Below are positions 22,543 through 34,100 of a stretch of DNA of 64,000 bases, one piece after another. The number at the start of each line of letters is the position of its first letter. The first letter of the stretch is position 1. The DNA comes from Maratus speciosus (lineage: Eukaryota > Arthropoda > Arachnida > Araneae > Salticidae), in NCBI GenBank assembly GCA_963932465.1, contig OZ010794.1, positions 443,673,502-443,737,501 of the forward strand, written 5' to 3'. Position numbers and translations under genes: made by a program. The notes beneath the pieces are model-generated. The model was not told where the DNA came from, did no database searches, and was given only the letters and a program-made list of their open reading frames with translations.

Positions 22543-25500
22543 TAGCAACAATAGTTACCCACCATGGCCAATGCATTGAAATATGCAGATATTCCAATAA
22601 CATTTGTACTAGACCAACAGGAGTCCAATGACAGAGCCCCAAACTGGCTAAAGAAGGCTCTAAGACATCAGCTGTAGAAGATAAGGTTTCAGTTAATGTT
22701 GAAGTAATGTCTGTTACTTCAGGTGTTGAAGACAAAACTTCTCCAGGACTTTTCAGTTCATCTGAAATGCTAAGTGTTGAATCAAGAGTAGTAGAAGTTC
22801 CTTCAGTAGGATTAGTAATCACTACCTATTTAAAGAGAAAAATAATGGACACCCTTAAAGAATTTCTTTTAAAATTTTTTTATTAATAATTATAATTATT
22901 ATATTCTGGTGTAATCCATGTCAATTCAGGCAGCCAAAGAAAAAATCTTACCTTCATAGTCTCAGAAGTTTTGAATTGAACATATGTTAAAATTCACGAA
23001 AAAATAAGATAACTGTATATTTTTGTTTTGCCCAAAAAAATTCCTGGCCCGAGATACAGGCCGCCAAAGATGGCATCCCGGGCACCATTTCACATTCGCA
23101 GTTTTCAATAAAAATTTTAAAGTGCTCTATCTCTTGAACGGTACAAGATTTTTTGTTGCGGTTTTTTTTATTTTAAAGATAATATTCTTCTGTTTAAAAT
23201 GATATACCCAATTTTGAAATATGTATTCAAATTTTCTTGTGGCAGCCTTTTGAAAAAAAAAATTTTTCTTAAAAAAAAATTTTTTTTTCAAAAATGCCAA
23301 TCTCAAAAATTTTGATTTTTTTGCTGTTGATTAATACCATTGAGTACTACCTTCCCTGTAAAGGAAAACTTCCACTTTTGATTTTGACAAGTTATACAAG
23401 GCGTGTTTAAAAAGTTCGGTGAGTGGAAGCATAAAACAAAACATGGAAAAAAAATATCTTAACTATGTACTAAAATGAAGTGTATTAAAATATACATTCT
23501 GTAAAATATGTGGTGCAATGAATAATAATTATTCATTTACAGATCCTCACAAAAGAATTCCATTAGATAATGGTATAAGGGGAATATTGTTTGTGGCGTA
23601 TTTTAATTATGCTAAACTCTTTCACATATAATAAAATTATATATGTTGCTGTGGTTTACAAGTTACTTCCTGTGTAATAGAAAGTGCATAGTATTTACAG
23701 GGACACACTAAAGATTTCAAATACTTTACTGTATACAAAATACTGTATATTAACGAGGATTGCTCGAAGTGCATTGTTAGTTGTGATATGAATTTTTAAG
23801 TTTAACTAAATTTTTCCATATTAATTGCGTTGTGTGTATAAATGCTGTAGATCATATACAGGGGTGCACAAAAGAAATCATAAGAGTTGATGAGTATGAA
23901 CAAAAGTGATTTAAAGGTGATTTTTAAATGAGTTATGCATTTTTATACTGAACTTCATTTAGTATACTAAGATATGTTTGTAGAATATAGATAAAATGAT
24001 ATACAGGTCTGTACAAAGAATTAGGTATATGGCCGACTATGGATGATAAACTCTGGAAGTGTGATTTCACTAGTTTTAAGCGTGTTTTAGTCTTAATTAA
24101 ATATTAGATAAATAGTGGCATGTATATAACGATAAAGAGAGTATGTAAAATACAGGGTTGTATGAAAGCATGCTTCTGTCTATTGATATGAATTTTTAAA
24201 AGTCAAATTCCAACCTATTTATGTGTTTTTAACACTTTCCAACATAGTTGAAAGTATTTATGGATTCAGTTTGTCTGTCAGTCTGTCTCAACTCTGACTT
24301 GCATTAATATGGTTGTATTGCTGTGTTATTGATATATGTTACTGAGATTGTTTTACAACTATGCAATGTTTTGTAGTGAAAATAAAATATGTATCACTTC
24401 AAATGTTATGAAAATCGAGTAGAAACTTAAAAAGATATTAATAAAAGTTTTTTCCATTCTATTTAAAAGTCCTATGATACATAATTGATTCAATGATATA
24501 CCATGGTAGGTAATGATTCTAGGTTGCCATGGTGATTAAGTCCTTTTTAAGATGGATTCATATTACTTCTGTATTACTGAATTTAATATATAGAAGTCAA
24601 AATAAATTTTGTATTCATGCCTTTTTGCCCAAGAGTGTAACACTTATTGCACCAAGATCTGAATATTTATAAAACTAGTTATAGTACGAACGCACCTCAT
24701 TTGCCACATTTGATATTGCAATTTCCAACTTGTTTAGGATATATCGTAGGCTTACCCTTACAAAATGATACAAATAAGGAAAAATTTAGTGACTTTTACT
24801 GGAACTGTATATATACAGTTCCTGTAAAATTCTCTGAATTTTTTAAATGTTTTTAAAACTTACTAAACTCAAAAGTGGAAGTTCTCCTTTACAGTGAAGG
24901 TAGTTCCCAATGGTATTGATCAACAGCAAAAAAATCAAAATTTTTGAGATTGGCATTTTTGAAAAAAAATTTTTTTTTTTTTCAAAAGGCTGCCACAAGA
25001 AAAGTTGAATACATATTTCAAAATTGGGTATATCATTTTAAACAGAAGAATATTATCTTTAAAATAAAAAAAACCGCAACAAAAAATCTTGCACCATTCA
25101 AGAGATAGAGCACTTTAAAATTTTTATCGAAAATTGCGAATGGGAAATGGTGCCCGGGATGCCATCTTTGGCGGCCTGTATCTCGGGCCAGAAATTTTTT
25201 TGGACAAAACAAAAATATACAAGTATCTTACTTTTTCTTAAATTTTAACATATGTTCAATTCAAAAACTTCTGAGACTATGAAGGTAACCCCCCTGCCTG
25301 AGTTGATATGGATTCAACCTTCTAGTTTTTTCAATATTATATTAACCTATCAATAATATTTAACCATTCTTATAGTCTCATTTCCCAATATGAATCGAAA
25401 TTTAATTTTAAATAAGAGAAATATATCAAAACACCCAAAAGCCCAGTAATGGACACCCCATAAAAAGTAATAAATATCATTGTTTTTATGACTGTATTTA

Positions 25501-27524
25501 GAACCAAAATTTAATGAATACATACTAAGGAAACAAAACAGTTATTTCCAAATAAATTTAACAATTAGGATGCCAGTAATTGATGAAATATTTGTGATAA
25601 TCATTTACAGTTTGTATCAAATATTGTAATTATAAGAAGATCGATGCTGTAATTATTTTAAATGGATAGTTTAAAATACTAAATATCAGGCAATTACAGC
25701 TATCAAATTATGAAACAGTGGAGGGTTTAAAAGGTAATTTACAAAAAAGTTTTGGAATGTTAGAGTTTAGTTTTGTCTCGCTATTCTTAACAATTAATCT
25801 CCCAGAGACTACTTGATATATCATTTATAATAATTAATATTACAAATATGAAAGAAATAATATTATAAGTTGAATATTTTAAATACTAAATAAAATAATT
25901 TCAAAACTGTAGAACTGATGTTTGAGGCCACTGATCTGCAGATTTACTAGTTTCATGAATATTACCTATAACTTTCATTAATATTACTTTGTTTGTTTTT
26001 TTCTGTCACAGATGAATAAGGGAACATATAAGACGAAAATAGATTTTTAATAGCTTCTGTAACTTTATTTTTATTTAAACGGAGAGGGATTAAGCTCCAT
26101 GAGCCCCTCTTTGACTGTGCTCTTAAACAATATTTTCTGCTTCCTGGCTGGTTTGATTGCCAGATTATAAAACATGCAAGGTACATATATATTAAAAAAA
26201 AAGAATAAAATACTGAAATTTCATTAGTCACATAAAATAACTTAAAAGCAGCTATTTATAAAAGTTTTGGTGTTATTACATCTTGGTAGGTATAATTAAA
26301 AAATTAAATTTGATTATTTAAGTTTGCAGTTAGTCAAAATATCTTATGCCCTATAAACGTTACTGAAATTGCATTTTTAGCAATGTCTACATGGGGTGTC
26401 CATTACTGGAAAATGACTAATCAACCATCCCAGTAATGGACTTAAAACCTTAAAAATAAATGAAATTTTGTAAATGGCCGTTAGTATATAAAATTCTAAG
26501 TTTTCTATTGCTACTCAAACAAAAACATTCAAATTTTGCAAGAAAATAAATAATATATAAATTAATTAAACGAAGCCAGCTCTTAGCCTCTTCATTAAGA
26601 TTTTCACAGAAAAACAGTGAAACTTTATTTTCTGGTTCCTGATTGGTTTGATTAAAAGTGTCAACAATAACCCAGTTTTATAAAGCATGCAAGGGAGAAC
26701 TAAAAAGAAAAATAAATAAATAAATAAAGCTAAATATTTATTAGTTATTTTTTTATGAACCAAAAACATCAAGGGGTGTCCATTACCGGCACATCTACCC
26801 TATTAAGTAGTTAACATAATTAATACGATAACACTTCTTTACATTTCACATATATAAGAACAAATAGGCTGTACCCAATAAAATATTTAAAAAAAAAAAA
26901 ACTGAAAACTGATTACATGTTACACTAAAACATGTTAACACATTAAAAATAAAATAAAACTTGTAACAAAAACAAGTGCATTTTTAATGGCAACTTCTGA
27001 ATACCGCTCCAAAAAAATTAACATAAAATGATGATTAAAACTAATATTAGCAGAAGTAAACAGTAAAAAAGTAATTTGTTCAAGTCAAGCATTAAAAAGG
27101 CATTTAAACTACTATAAACTGGACATAAAACTTACTTTGTATTTTTCTGTTGTTCCATCTGTTGATAATGAAGCAGTGAAGTTCAAAGATGTAGCATATT
27201 TCGGTGTAGACTTTTGCAAATTGGTAACTTTAGAATTTAAAGTAGAATATTGACAATGATTCAAACAATTATGAGCTCCCCAACAAATCTGAAATTTAAC
27301 AGTAGAATACTACTACAAATAATAATTAAAATATAAACAAATAACTATCAATTTTAAGAAAGTTTAGCTCTCCTACAAAGAAAAGAAATAAATTGCCGGC
27401 AATATAACATAAAGGTACATACCTTACTACGATAATTAGCGTCATGTTGTACCGTAAATTTGACGCTATTAATAGTTCGGCCAATAATGCTATGGGACTG
27501 CCTTAAAAATTTACTAAAAACCAT
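22543..27524 (-). CDS. OXA1L: OXA1L-like mitochondrial insertase, exons 1-3 (N-terminal part)
   Basis: Three exons join without a frame break: 27524-27423 (34 codons, ATG at 27524), 27288-27136 (51 codons) and 22825-22543 (94 codons plus one base). Donors are GTATGT, GTAAGT and GTAAGT; acceptors are TTTCAG and AAATAG. The first 34 residues are Arg/Lys/Ser-rich with almost no acidic residues, as in a mitochondrial presequence. Residues about 85-140 are a Ser/Thr-rich linker. Residues 142-179 match the conserved start of animal OXA1L (S-L-A-x-L-G-L, T-P-V-G-L-x-Q, L-L-E, P-W-W), just before transmembrane helix 1. The family inserts proteins into the inner mitochondrial membrane. The Oxa1 core is not in the exons seen, so the gene is incomplete here. 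Confidence 0.85.
22908..25319. mobile_element. Element with ~450-bp terminal inverted repeats
   Basis: Bases ~22908-23390 and ~24868-25319 are inverted copies of about 450-480 bp. They share CCCGGGCACCATTT-type, GTGCTCTATCTCTTGAA-type and GATTGGCATTTTTGA-type blocks. TTCT lies just outside both ends. The related element at 40870 has an uninterrupted sequence at this point and serves as an empty site with a single copy of the target. The centre is a tandem repeat, not a transposase gene. Superfamily unknown. Confidence 0.75.
23690..24300. repeat. ~150-bp tandem repeat with ACAGGG..ACAAA motif
   Basis: Motifs of the form TACAGGG-n-ACAAAA recur near 23693, 23857, 24003 and 24153. They are followed by CACTTTCCAACATAGTTGAA and a TGTCTGTCAGTCTGTC run at 24230-24290. 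The same arrangement occurs at 46434-47175. Confidence 0.6.
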
Positions 27525-27960
27525 ATTTATAAGTAAACTAAATGATTAATTCATTACTTCGCATGTGAGAGTAAGGTCATAAACAAAAACATTGCCTTAA
27601 TGTTGCCAAAATCATAAAACTAATAACTATAGGAAGATATCAAACTGCCTTCTATATTTTTTATATTTTTTCTTTTGTTACTAAGATCGTTATTGAACAA
27701 GGAATTTAAAATCCTTGTTAACAAGTAAAATGTTATTGTTCCAATGTAAATCGAATACCAAGAAAAATGGACAGTCGATGAAAGTTTTCGATTATTGCGA
27801 TTAAAAAAAAAAAGAAGAAGCAAAGGCTAGTCTTTGGGAAGGCTGCTAGCGACGCGAAATTTGACTTTCCATAAGACTTTTAGCATTAGTTCGAAATCTG
27901 ACAATTTCATTGGCTGTCGGTGAACCGAGCTTCTTTCCCTGAAAGGAAGAAATCCATTTT
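27525..27960 (-). promoter_or_regulatory. Probable OXA1L promoter region
   Basis: This is the region immediately upstream of the exon 1 ATG. An inverted CCAAT box (ATTGG near 27911) sits in a relatively GC-rich segment (27838-27960) in otherwise AT-rich DNA. That segment has a diverged inverted copy at 40519-40645. I see no clear TATA box. The transcription start cannot be fixed from sequence alone. Confidence 0.4.
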
Positions 27961-28557
27961 ACGAGTAACAGCGCTGCTACTCATTTCATCAAATGTATTA
28001 AAAAAAGCTTATGTATTTCTCATACCGAGCACGAAATCAATTGTTATACAGTTAATAACATAATATATAATTAATTATTAAATTTGATATAATTTTCTAG
28101 TAAGAAAATTATTAACAATTCTAAAACAACATTGACTTAGTTAAATTATGATAAAATAATGAGATTGTTATAATAAGCTGCTTAGAACTTTTTTTTTTTT
28201 TTTTACTCAGATGTTTGAAATCAGTATTAAAGTTCTGGTAGCTTAACTAAAAATAAGTAATTGAAGTTCCATCTAGATATATAAAAATATTTTTCTATGT
28301 CAGTTTAAAAGATACCATTATTGCATTTAAATAGATATTTTATTTTAATTATATAACATTAGCTCCTAAGTGGTATTATGTAGTAAAATTTAATCACAAT
28401 ATTATATTTCGAATAAAAATTGTAAAGCTACTGATAATAAATTAATAAATAAAGATAAAAACAAAAAATCTCCATAATAATAATAATAATCGTTATTTTA
28501 AACATATATAGATTGCAACTAATAGCAAAATATTTTTCATTGTTCATGTTTGATGTA
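27961..28557. other. Unannotated AT-rich spacer
   Basis: About 600 bp with only a T-rich tract near 28191-28204. No supported gene or element boundary. Confidence 0.5.
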
Positions 28558-29270
28558 TAGGGGAGACTAGGGACGGTTGACCATACGGGAGGCTTGACCC
28601 ACCCATCAATTTCCATATTTAAAAGAATTTCAGAGTTTTATCAATAGGTGTCAACCAAAGCTACTGGAATGCTCAACCATCAGTCTTCGTTTCATACAGA
28701 TAATCGAAATAGGTGTGGAGAAAATCAAGTGTGAGGCGTTTTCAACCAAAAAGTTGTGTTTTTAAGAAATATTTTGTAAGCTTTTTCAAATAAATTATAT
28801 CATAGAAATTTAAGTAAGTAGGTTTAAAGTAATGCAGAAATATCGAGCTTTCATTCCAGGGATAAAGATTGTACAGTAAGTTAGGTTTAACATAACAATG
28901 TGCTATTCTTTAGAAAAGGTCTATGTAGGGAGGCTTGACCCATTTAATGCGAGGGAGGGTTGACCAGATGCTCAAGGCTCCCTTAATTAAGTGATTTTTG
29001 AATTTTTTTTATTATACACTGTGCATAATGAAAAGTTAGTGGTTATATATATATATATACAAGAATGTAAATTTAGTTGGTAAAGCTTCAGTAAAATGGG
29101 GTGATGGAAAAGAAAATGTTTAAAACTGACTAAAGAAAGCTGTGAAAAATTTCTAGAAAATGGGAAAGTTGATAGGAACTTTTTTCCATTTAAATATTAC
29201 TTACAATAGGTAAATAGAAACAGTGGGAAAAATTAGAAAAGACTAGAAAGGATGAAAGCAGCAGTCTTAA

Positions 29271-29482
29271 CACTTTCAAGGGCAGAGGTATGTTTACAAA
29301 ACCACTTAATTTTAATTCCGAAACGTCACAATGGCACCAGAATTTTGCTAAAATCTTTTCCGTTTAATATGTATGCGAAATATAGCCTTTTTTTTCTTAT
29401 TTCTAAATAAATTTGCTCTTAAATTCCAGTGCCATTCACTTATTTCAACATTTTAAATGAAAGTACTTTGCCCTTAAAGGTT
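29271..29482. mobile_element. TTAA-flanked (piggyBac-type) MITE
   Basis: TTAA precedes CACTTTCAAGGGCA and follows its inverted partner TGCCCTTAAAGGT (TTAA at 29267-29270 and 29483-29486). The inner motif TGGCACCAGAATTT is shared with 57503-57708 and, more loosely, with segments near 16950-17150 and 50540-50745. No coding content. Confidence 0.65.
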
Positions 29483-29523
29483 TAAATCATGTTAATGATA
29501 AGTTAAGTGCTCATGCGCGTACA

Positions 29524-29640
29524 AAAGAACATAGCATCGATCGAAAAACTTTAGAAAAGTACGTAGACAAATTGCTGAGGAATTGTAGAGGTGAATACAA
29601 TGAGATGAAACCAAACTATGTGACAACTAGAGTTGTCAGG
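29524..29640 (+). pseudogene. Pogo-type helix-turn-helix transposase fragment
   Basis: A single open segment encodes A/K-E-H-S-I-D-R-K-T-L-E-K-Y-V followed by P-N-Y-V-T-T-R-V. This resembles the Psq-like HTH found in pogo-type transposases and related DNA-binding proteins (pattern: S-I-x-R-x-T-L-x-x-Y, then P-N-Y, then V-F). The rest of the transposase, including the catalytic domain, is absent. Confidence 0.6.
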
Positions 29641-30387
29641 TCGAATGTCACATAAAATAGGACAAGGAGACAAAAAAAAGCAGGATAGTGGCTCCTAAAT
29701 CCGGACATAATAACATTAAACTGTATCAAAACCGAACCTGTCTCTAACAGAATACTGCTTTAAATGTTAAAATTTCCTTTTCCCTGCTGCACAATTATAC
29801 CTCCTCAGATAAAATCCTCTTTAAAACAAAATTATTCATCACTGACTTGCGGTTGCGTCTTCACAGGTTTGTTTAAGTATTATATTTAAAAAAATATTTT
29901 TTTTATAATAATTAAAGCATGTAGCATAAAGTTATTTTCCTTTTTTTAAACTGATTTTATTTCCCTTCACAAATATTGCAGTATAAAACAAAGTGGGTCA
30001 ACCCTCCCGTAGGTGGGGAGCATTGACCCATTATTTTTTCATGATTAAAATCCATCATTTTTCAAATTTCTTATATGTTACACTTATGTAGAAATTTTAT
30101 TTTGATAACTGATTGTATAACGAATAAAATGATATATAAAACTTTATTCTACGTTCAATATTTAAAAAATAAAAAATTATTTTGTAAAAAGTGGGTCAAC
30201 CGTCCCTAGTCTCTCCTATTACATTTTTATTGCAACATATATACATATATATAGTAAAACTTTTTGCGAATAATTATTAAATCACAGATACATATATATT
30301 TGTTTTTGCTGCATTTTTACCATACATTCAATTATTTAAAGTATAGTAATTTACCGTCTTCAATAGTTAAATTATCATTGAAATATA

Positions 30388-30842
30388 CCGGTTGTCCTAA
30401 AAAAGACTGACTGATTTTAAAATTCAATAACTTGTAAACGGTGACAGATGTTTAAAAAATTCTTGCTGGAGGGTTATGCATAAGGTCAAAGATTTTTTTT
30501 TACAGTGATTTTCAATTTTAGTTCGAATTACAAACAATAGATGACGCTGCGATCAATAGACGCTAAATTCAGGCTCGATTTTTGGTACTTCGTGGCCCGC
30601 ATAATACATTTCCATCTCCCTTTTCTGCCTGGAACAAGAGAAAGGACCAAAAATCGAGCCTGTATTTAGCGACTATTGTTTACAGCGCCATCTATTGTTT
30701 GTAAATCGAACTAAAATCGAAAATCACTGTAATAAAACTTTTGACCTTATGCATAACCCTCCTGCAAGAATTTTTTAAATATCTGTTACCGTTTGCAAGT
30801 TATTGAATTTTAAAATCAGTCAGTCCTTTTTAGGACACCCGG
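30388..30842. mobile_element. TA-flanked hairpin MITE, 455 bp
   Basis: The arms of about 200 bp begin CCGGTTGTCCTAAAAAAGAC and, opposite, CCGGGTGTCCTAAAAAGGAC, with TA on both sides (30386-30387 and 30843-30844). Both arms carry AATCGAGCCTG-type and ATGCATAACCCTCC-type blocks. Its last 61 bp, plus 29 bp of flank, are duplicated at 35389-35478. Confidence 0.85.
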
Positions 30843-30871
30843 TATATTATTAATGTAATTTATATATAAAG
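30782..30871. repeat. 90-bp direct repeat, copy 1 (flank of gypsy element)
   Basis: It consists of the right end of the MITE 30388-30842 plus downstream flank, and abuts the 3' LTR directly. Copy 2 at 35389-35478 is nearly identical (one clear mismatch). Confidence 0.9.
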
Positions 30872-31085
30872 TATCATAATTTAAGATAGTATTATGATTT
30901 AATAACTTCTTGATTACATAAAATACAAATTAAGATAAAAACATTACTTTACCAGATGCCATGCAAGTACGCATGTTTGATACGGAGATACGATCTGCCG
31001 GTATGGCGTCTAGGTTAAACTTACAGTTACCACAACTTACAGTTAGCTGTTGCCAATATAAATAATAATACAAAAATATATTACA
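30872..31085 (-). repeat. 3' LTR of the gag-pol Ty3/gypsy element
   Basis: In element orientation it starts TGTAATATATTTTTG just after a purine tract (AAGGGAAAG) and ends ATTATGATA. Length is 214 bp. A TATA-like TTATATTGG lies about 45 bp before the point where the 5' copy begins. The last 143 bp are identical in layout to 35246-35388. Confidence 0.75.
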
Positions 31086-31120
31086 GTACTTTCCCTTAAA
31101 AAGTTTGAATGTCCAGATAT

Positions 31121-34100
31121 TTATAAGTCCAGACGAAGAGGTTTCTTACGAGTGCGGGGTGGGTTACGACGAACATTCATATCAATTTTCTTTTCTAGTT
31201 CAACAGCTGGTATGTTTGTGGTTTCATCTGACGGTTTCTCTGCTTGTATGGTGGTTGGTGTTTTCTCGTTCCTTCCATTAGCATCAGTTTCAGAGATTTC
31301 AGGATTATCTGGGATGGCAGAGGTATTTCTCTCCACTGGGCGAGTTTCTGCTGGCGTTTCATCTGCATCAACGGTTTCCAGTATGTCAACATTACTGTGA
31401 CAACTCTGGTTGACCAAATTATCGAGTTTTGTAGATTCTTGGTCATCTTTACTGTACCCATGACGAAGCTGATCAACATGTGCAAGATACATCTTGTCGT
31501 TGATGTTGACAACCCAAGTTATATTACCTTGTGGTTTGATTAAAGTTCCACTGCTCCATTCTTGGTTTTTATGGGAGCGAACCAAAACTTTTTCATCAGG
31601 CATAAAACGCCTATTGCTAGTATGGCTTCTGTCATAATATTTTTTCTGAGAACACTGGTTTTGCTCAACACGAGCCTGAGTGCTGGGATGCACAAGTGCA
31701 AGTGGTGTGCGAATTGGTCTCGATAAAAACAATTCAGCAGGAGAAAGTCCAGTCGTAGAGTGAGGCGTTGAGCGATAGCTCATAAGGAAACGAGAAATTT
31801 TTCTGTTCAGTGAGCTATGATCTGTAGCATCACTGTTCATTTTGCTTAATGCCTCTTTGAATGTCTGCACACTTCTTTCGGCCAAGCCGTTCGATTGTGG
31901 ATGGTAGGTTGGAATGGGAGTATGTTTTATTCCGTTAGACTTCAGAAACCATTCAAATTCTTCGGATATTAATTGAGGACCATTGTCAGATACTAACTCT
32001 AATGGCAATCCATATCGTGAAAAAATCTGCTGTAGAGCTTCAATGGTGTGTGGAGAAGTCGTGGAAGGCATCTGCATGACCTCTAACCATTTTGAGTGAC
32101 TATCCACAAGTAGTAAGTAGTTCTTCTTGTCTTTCTGTGCATAGTCAATATGCACTCTATCCCAAGGATGTTTAGACCAAGTCCATGGTTGAAGTGGTGT
32201 ACCAGGAGGAGAACGACTATTCTTCTGACAGGCAGGACAATGTTTTGCAACTTTTTCAATATCTTCGTCCAATTTTGGCCACCATATATGGCTACGAGCT
32301 ATAGCTTTCATCTTCGAAATTCCTGAGTGGGTATCATGCAGCTGATCCAAGAGTCTCTTTCTGAATTTTTCTGGTATGATGACTCTCATTCCCCACAGAA
32401 GACAATTATTATCAACTGACAGTTGATCTCGACGGTTAAAAAATGGCTTAAGTGCTTCGTTGTCTATCTTCCATGGCCAACCATTTTGAACATACTTCAG
32501 AGCTGGTCCTAAAACTGCATCATTACGAGTTGCTTTTGCAATTTCAATGCTGGTTACTGGCAGGTCTTCACAATACGAGATTTTAAATATTTCTGATGAT
32601 GTTTCAACTTCAGATTCAACAGGAGCACGTGATAAGGCATCAGCATTGCAGTGTTCTGAGCCTTTTTTATACTCAATGCTGTAGTTGAAAGAAGATAATA
32701 ACACTGCCCATCTTTGAAGTCTAGCTGCTGCAATGACAGGAACAGCTTTGTTAGGAGCAAAAATACTTATTAATGGTTGATGGTCTGTAACCAATATAAA
32801 TTTTCTGCCAAAGAGATATTGCTGAAACTTCTTTATTCCATATATTATTGCTGCTGCTTCTTTCTCAATTTGTGAGTAATTTTGTTCAGCTTTGGAAAGA
32901 GTTCTTGATGCATAAGCAATTGGACGTTCATCGTTGTCAATGATGTGGGATAAAACAACACCAAGACCCACAGGCGATGCATCACAGGATACTCTCAAAG
33001 GCAATTTGTCATCGTAGTGCACTAAAACAGCATCTGATGTAAGAAGATTTTTACATTTCTGAAAAGTTTCTTCACATTCTGATGACCACATCCAAGGAGT
33101 GTCCTTATGGAGTAATTTGTAAAGGGGAGCAAGCAGCGTGGCAGAATTGTGTATAAATTTTGAATAATAATTCAAAAGACCCAAAAATGATTTTAGTTCA
33201 GTTACATTTGAAGGAGCATTTATTTTCTTAATGCATTGTACTTTCTCATCTGTAGGATGAATGCCCTCACTATCAATTACGTGGCCTAAAAATTCTACAC
33301 TTTTCTGTAAAAAACTACATTTCGATAAGTTGAGCTTAACATTGTACTCACTAAATCGCTGAAATACTTTTTCCAAAGTGCTTAGGTGCTCTTCATATGT
33401 GGCACCGGTAATAAGGATATCATCTTGAAAACAAATCACTAATTCTATACCCTGAAGAATTTTTTCAATTGCTGACTGAAAAATTGCTGATGCACTGTTT
33501 ATGCCATATAATAATCTTAAGGGGCGTACTAAACCAAGATGCGTATTCAGAGTAAGATACTCTTGGGAAGATTCATCTAATTCAATCTGCTGATAAGCAT
33601 GACGCAAATCTAATTTTGAGAAGTACTGTCCACCATTAAGAGTTGCAAACAAATCTTGTTGAGTCGGCAAAGGGTACTGATTTTGATCAATAAACTTATT
33701 AACAGTAACTTTAAAGTCACCACACAGTCTTACATCACCATTTTTCTTGGGAACAATCACAAGTGGAGTTGCCCAACTGGAATGTTGCACAAAGTCCCAA
33801 ACACCTCTCTGCTTGGAATTTAGAATTTCTTCAGCAACTTTATTTTTTAAAGAATATGGTACTGGACGCGCTTTAAAGAACACAGGTTGGGTTTCCTTTT
33901 TCATTTTTAGTGAAGCCTTTATATGTTTAATAGGTTCTGAACTTTCCTCAAAAAGTCTGCTATACTTGTTTGTCAATGCATTAATAGAATCAACTTTAAC
34001 TGACATATCCTTAAGTATTTTATGCACAGAGAAAATTTTGTGCCAATTTAATTTAAATTTTCTGATCCAATCCTTTCCAAATAAGGATGGTCGGTCACCT

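Larger units (their letters stand above)
22829..26800. mobile_element. TA-flanked DNA transposon in OXA1L intron 2 (copy 1)
   Basis: The right end reads, on the minus strand, GGGTAGATGTGCCGGTAATG after TA. The left end, immediately after TA at 22827-22828, is a degraded version (TTTAAAGAGAAAAATAATGG) that then matches ACACCC. A second copy starts at 40870 with GGGTAAATGTGCCAATAATG. Extra internal copies of the AATGGACACC motif lie near 25450 and 26395. No transposase is recognisable. It is interrupted by the element 22908-25319. Confidence 0.7.
28560..30216 (+). mobile_element. Pogo-like transposon with GGGGAGACTAGGGACGG ends
   Basis: The ends GGGGAGACTAGGGACGGTTG and, opposite, GGAGAGACTAGGGACGGTTG are flanked by TA (28558-28559 and 30217-30218). 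The motif GGTTGACC/GGTCAACC recurs inside at 28924-28970 and near 29995-30030. A short helix-turn-helix remnant lies at 29524-29640, and a TTAA MITE is inserted at 29271-29482. Confidence 0.8.

Noticed and set aside
23400..23425. GTGTTTAAAAAGTTCGG as a mariner terminus
   Set aside because: No inverted partner or TA duplication was found.
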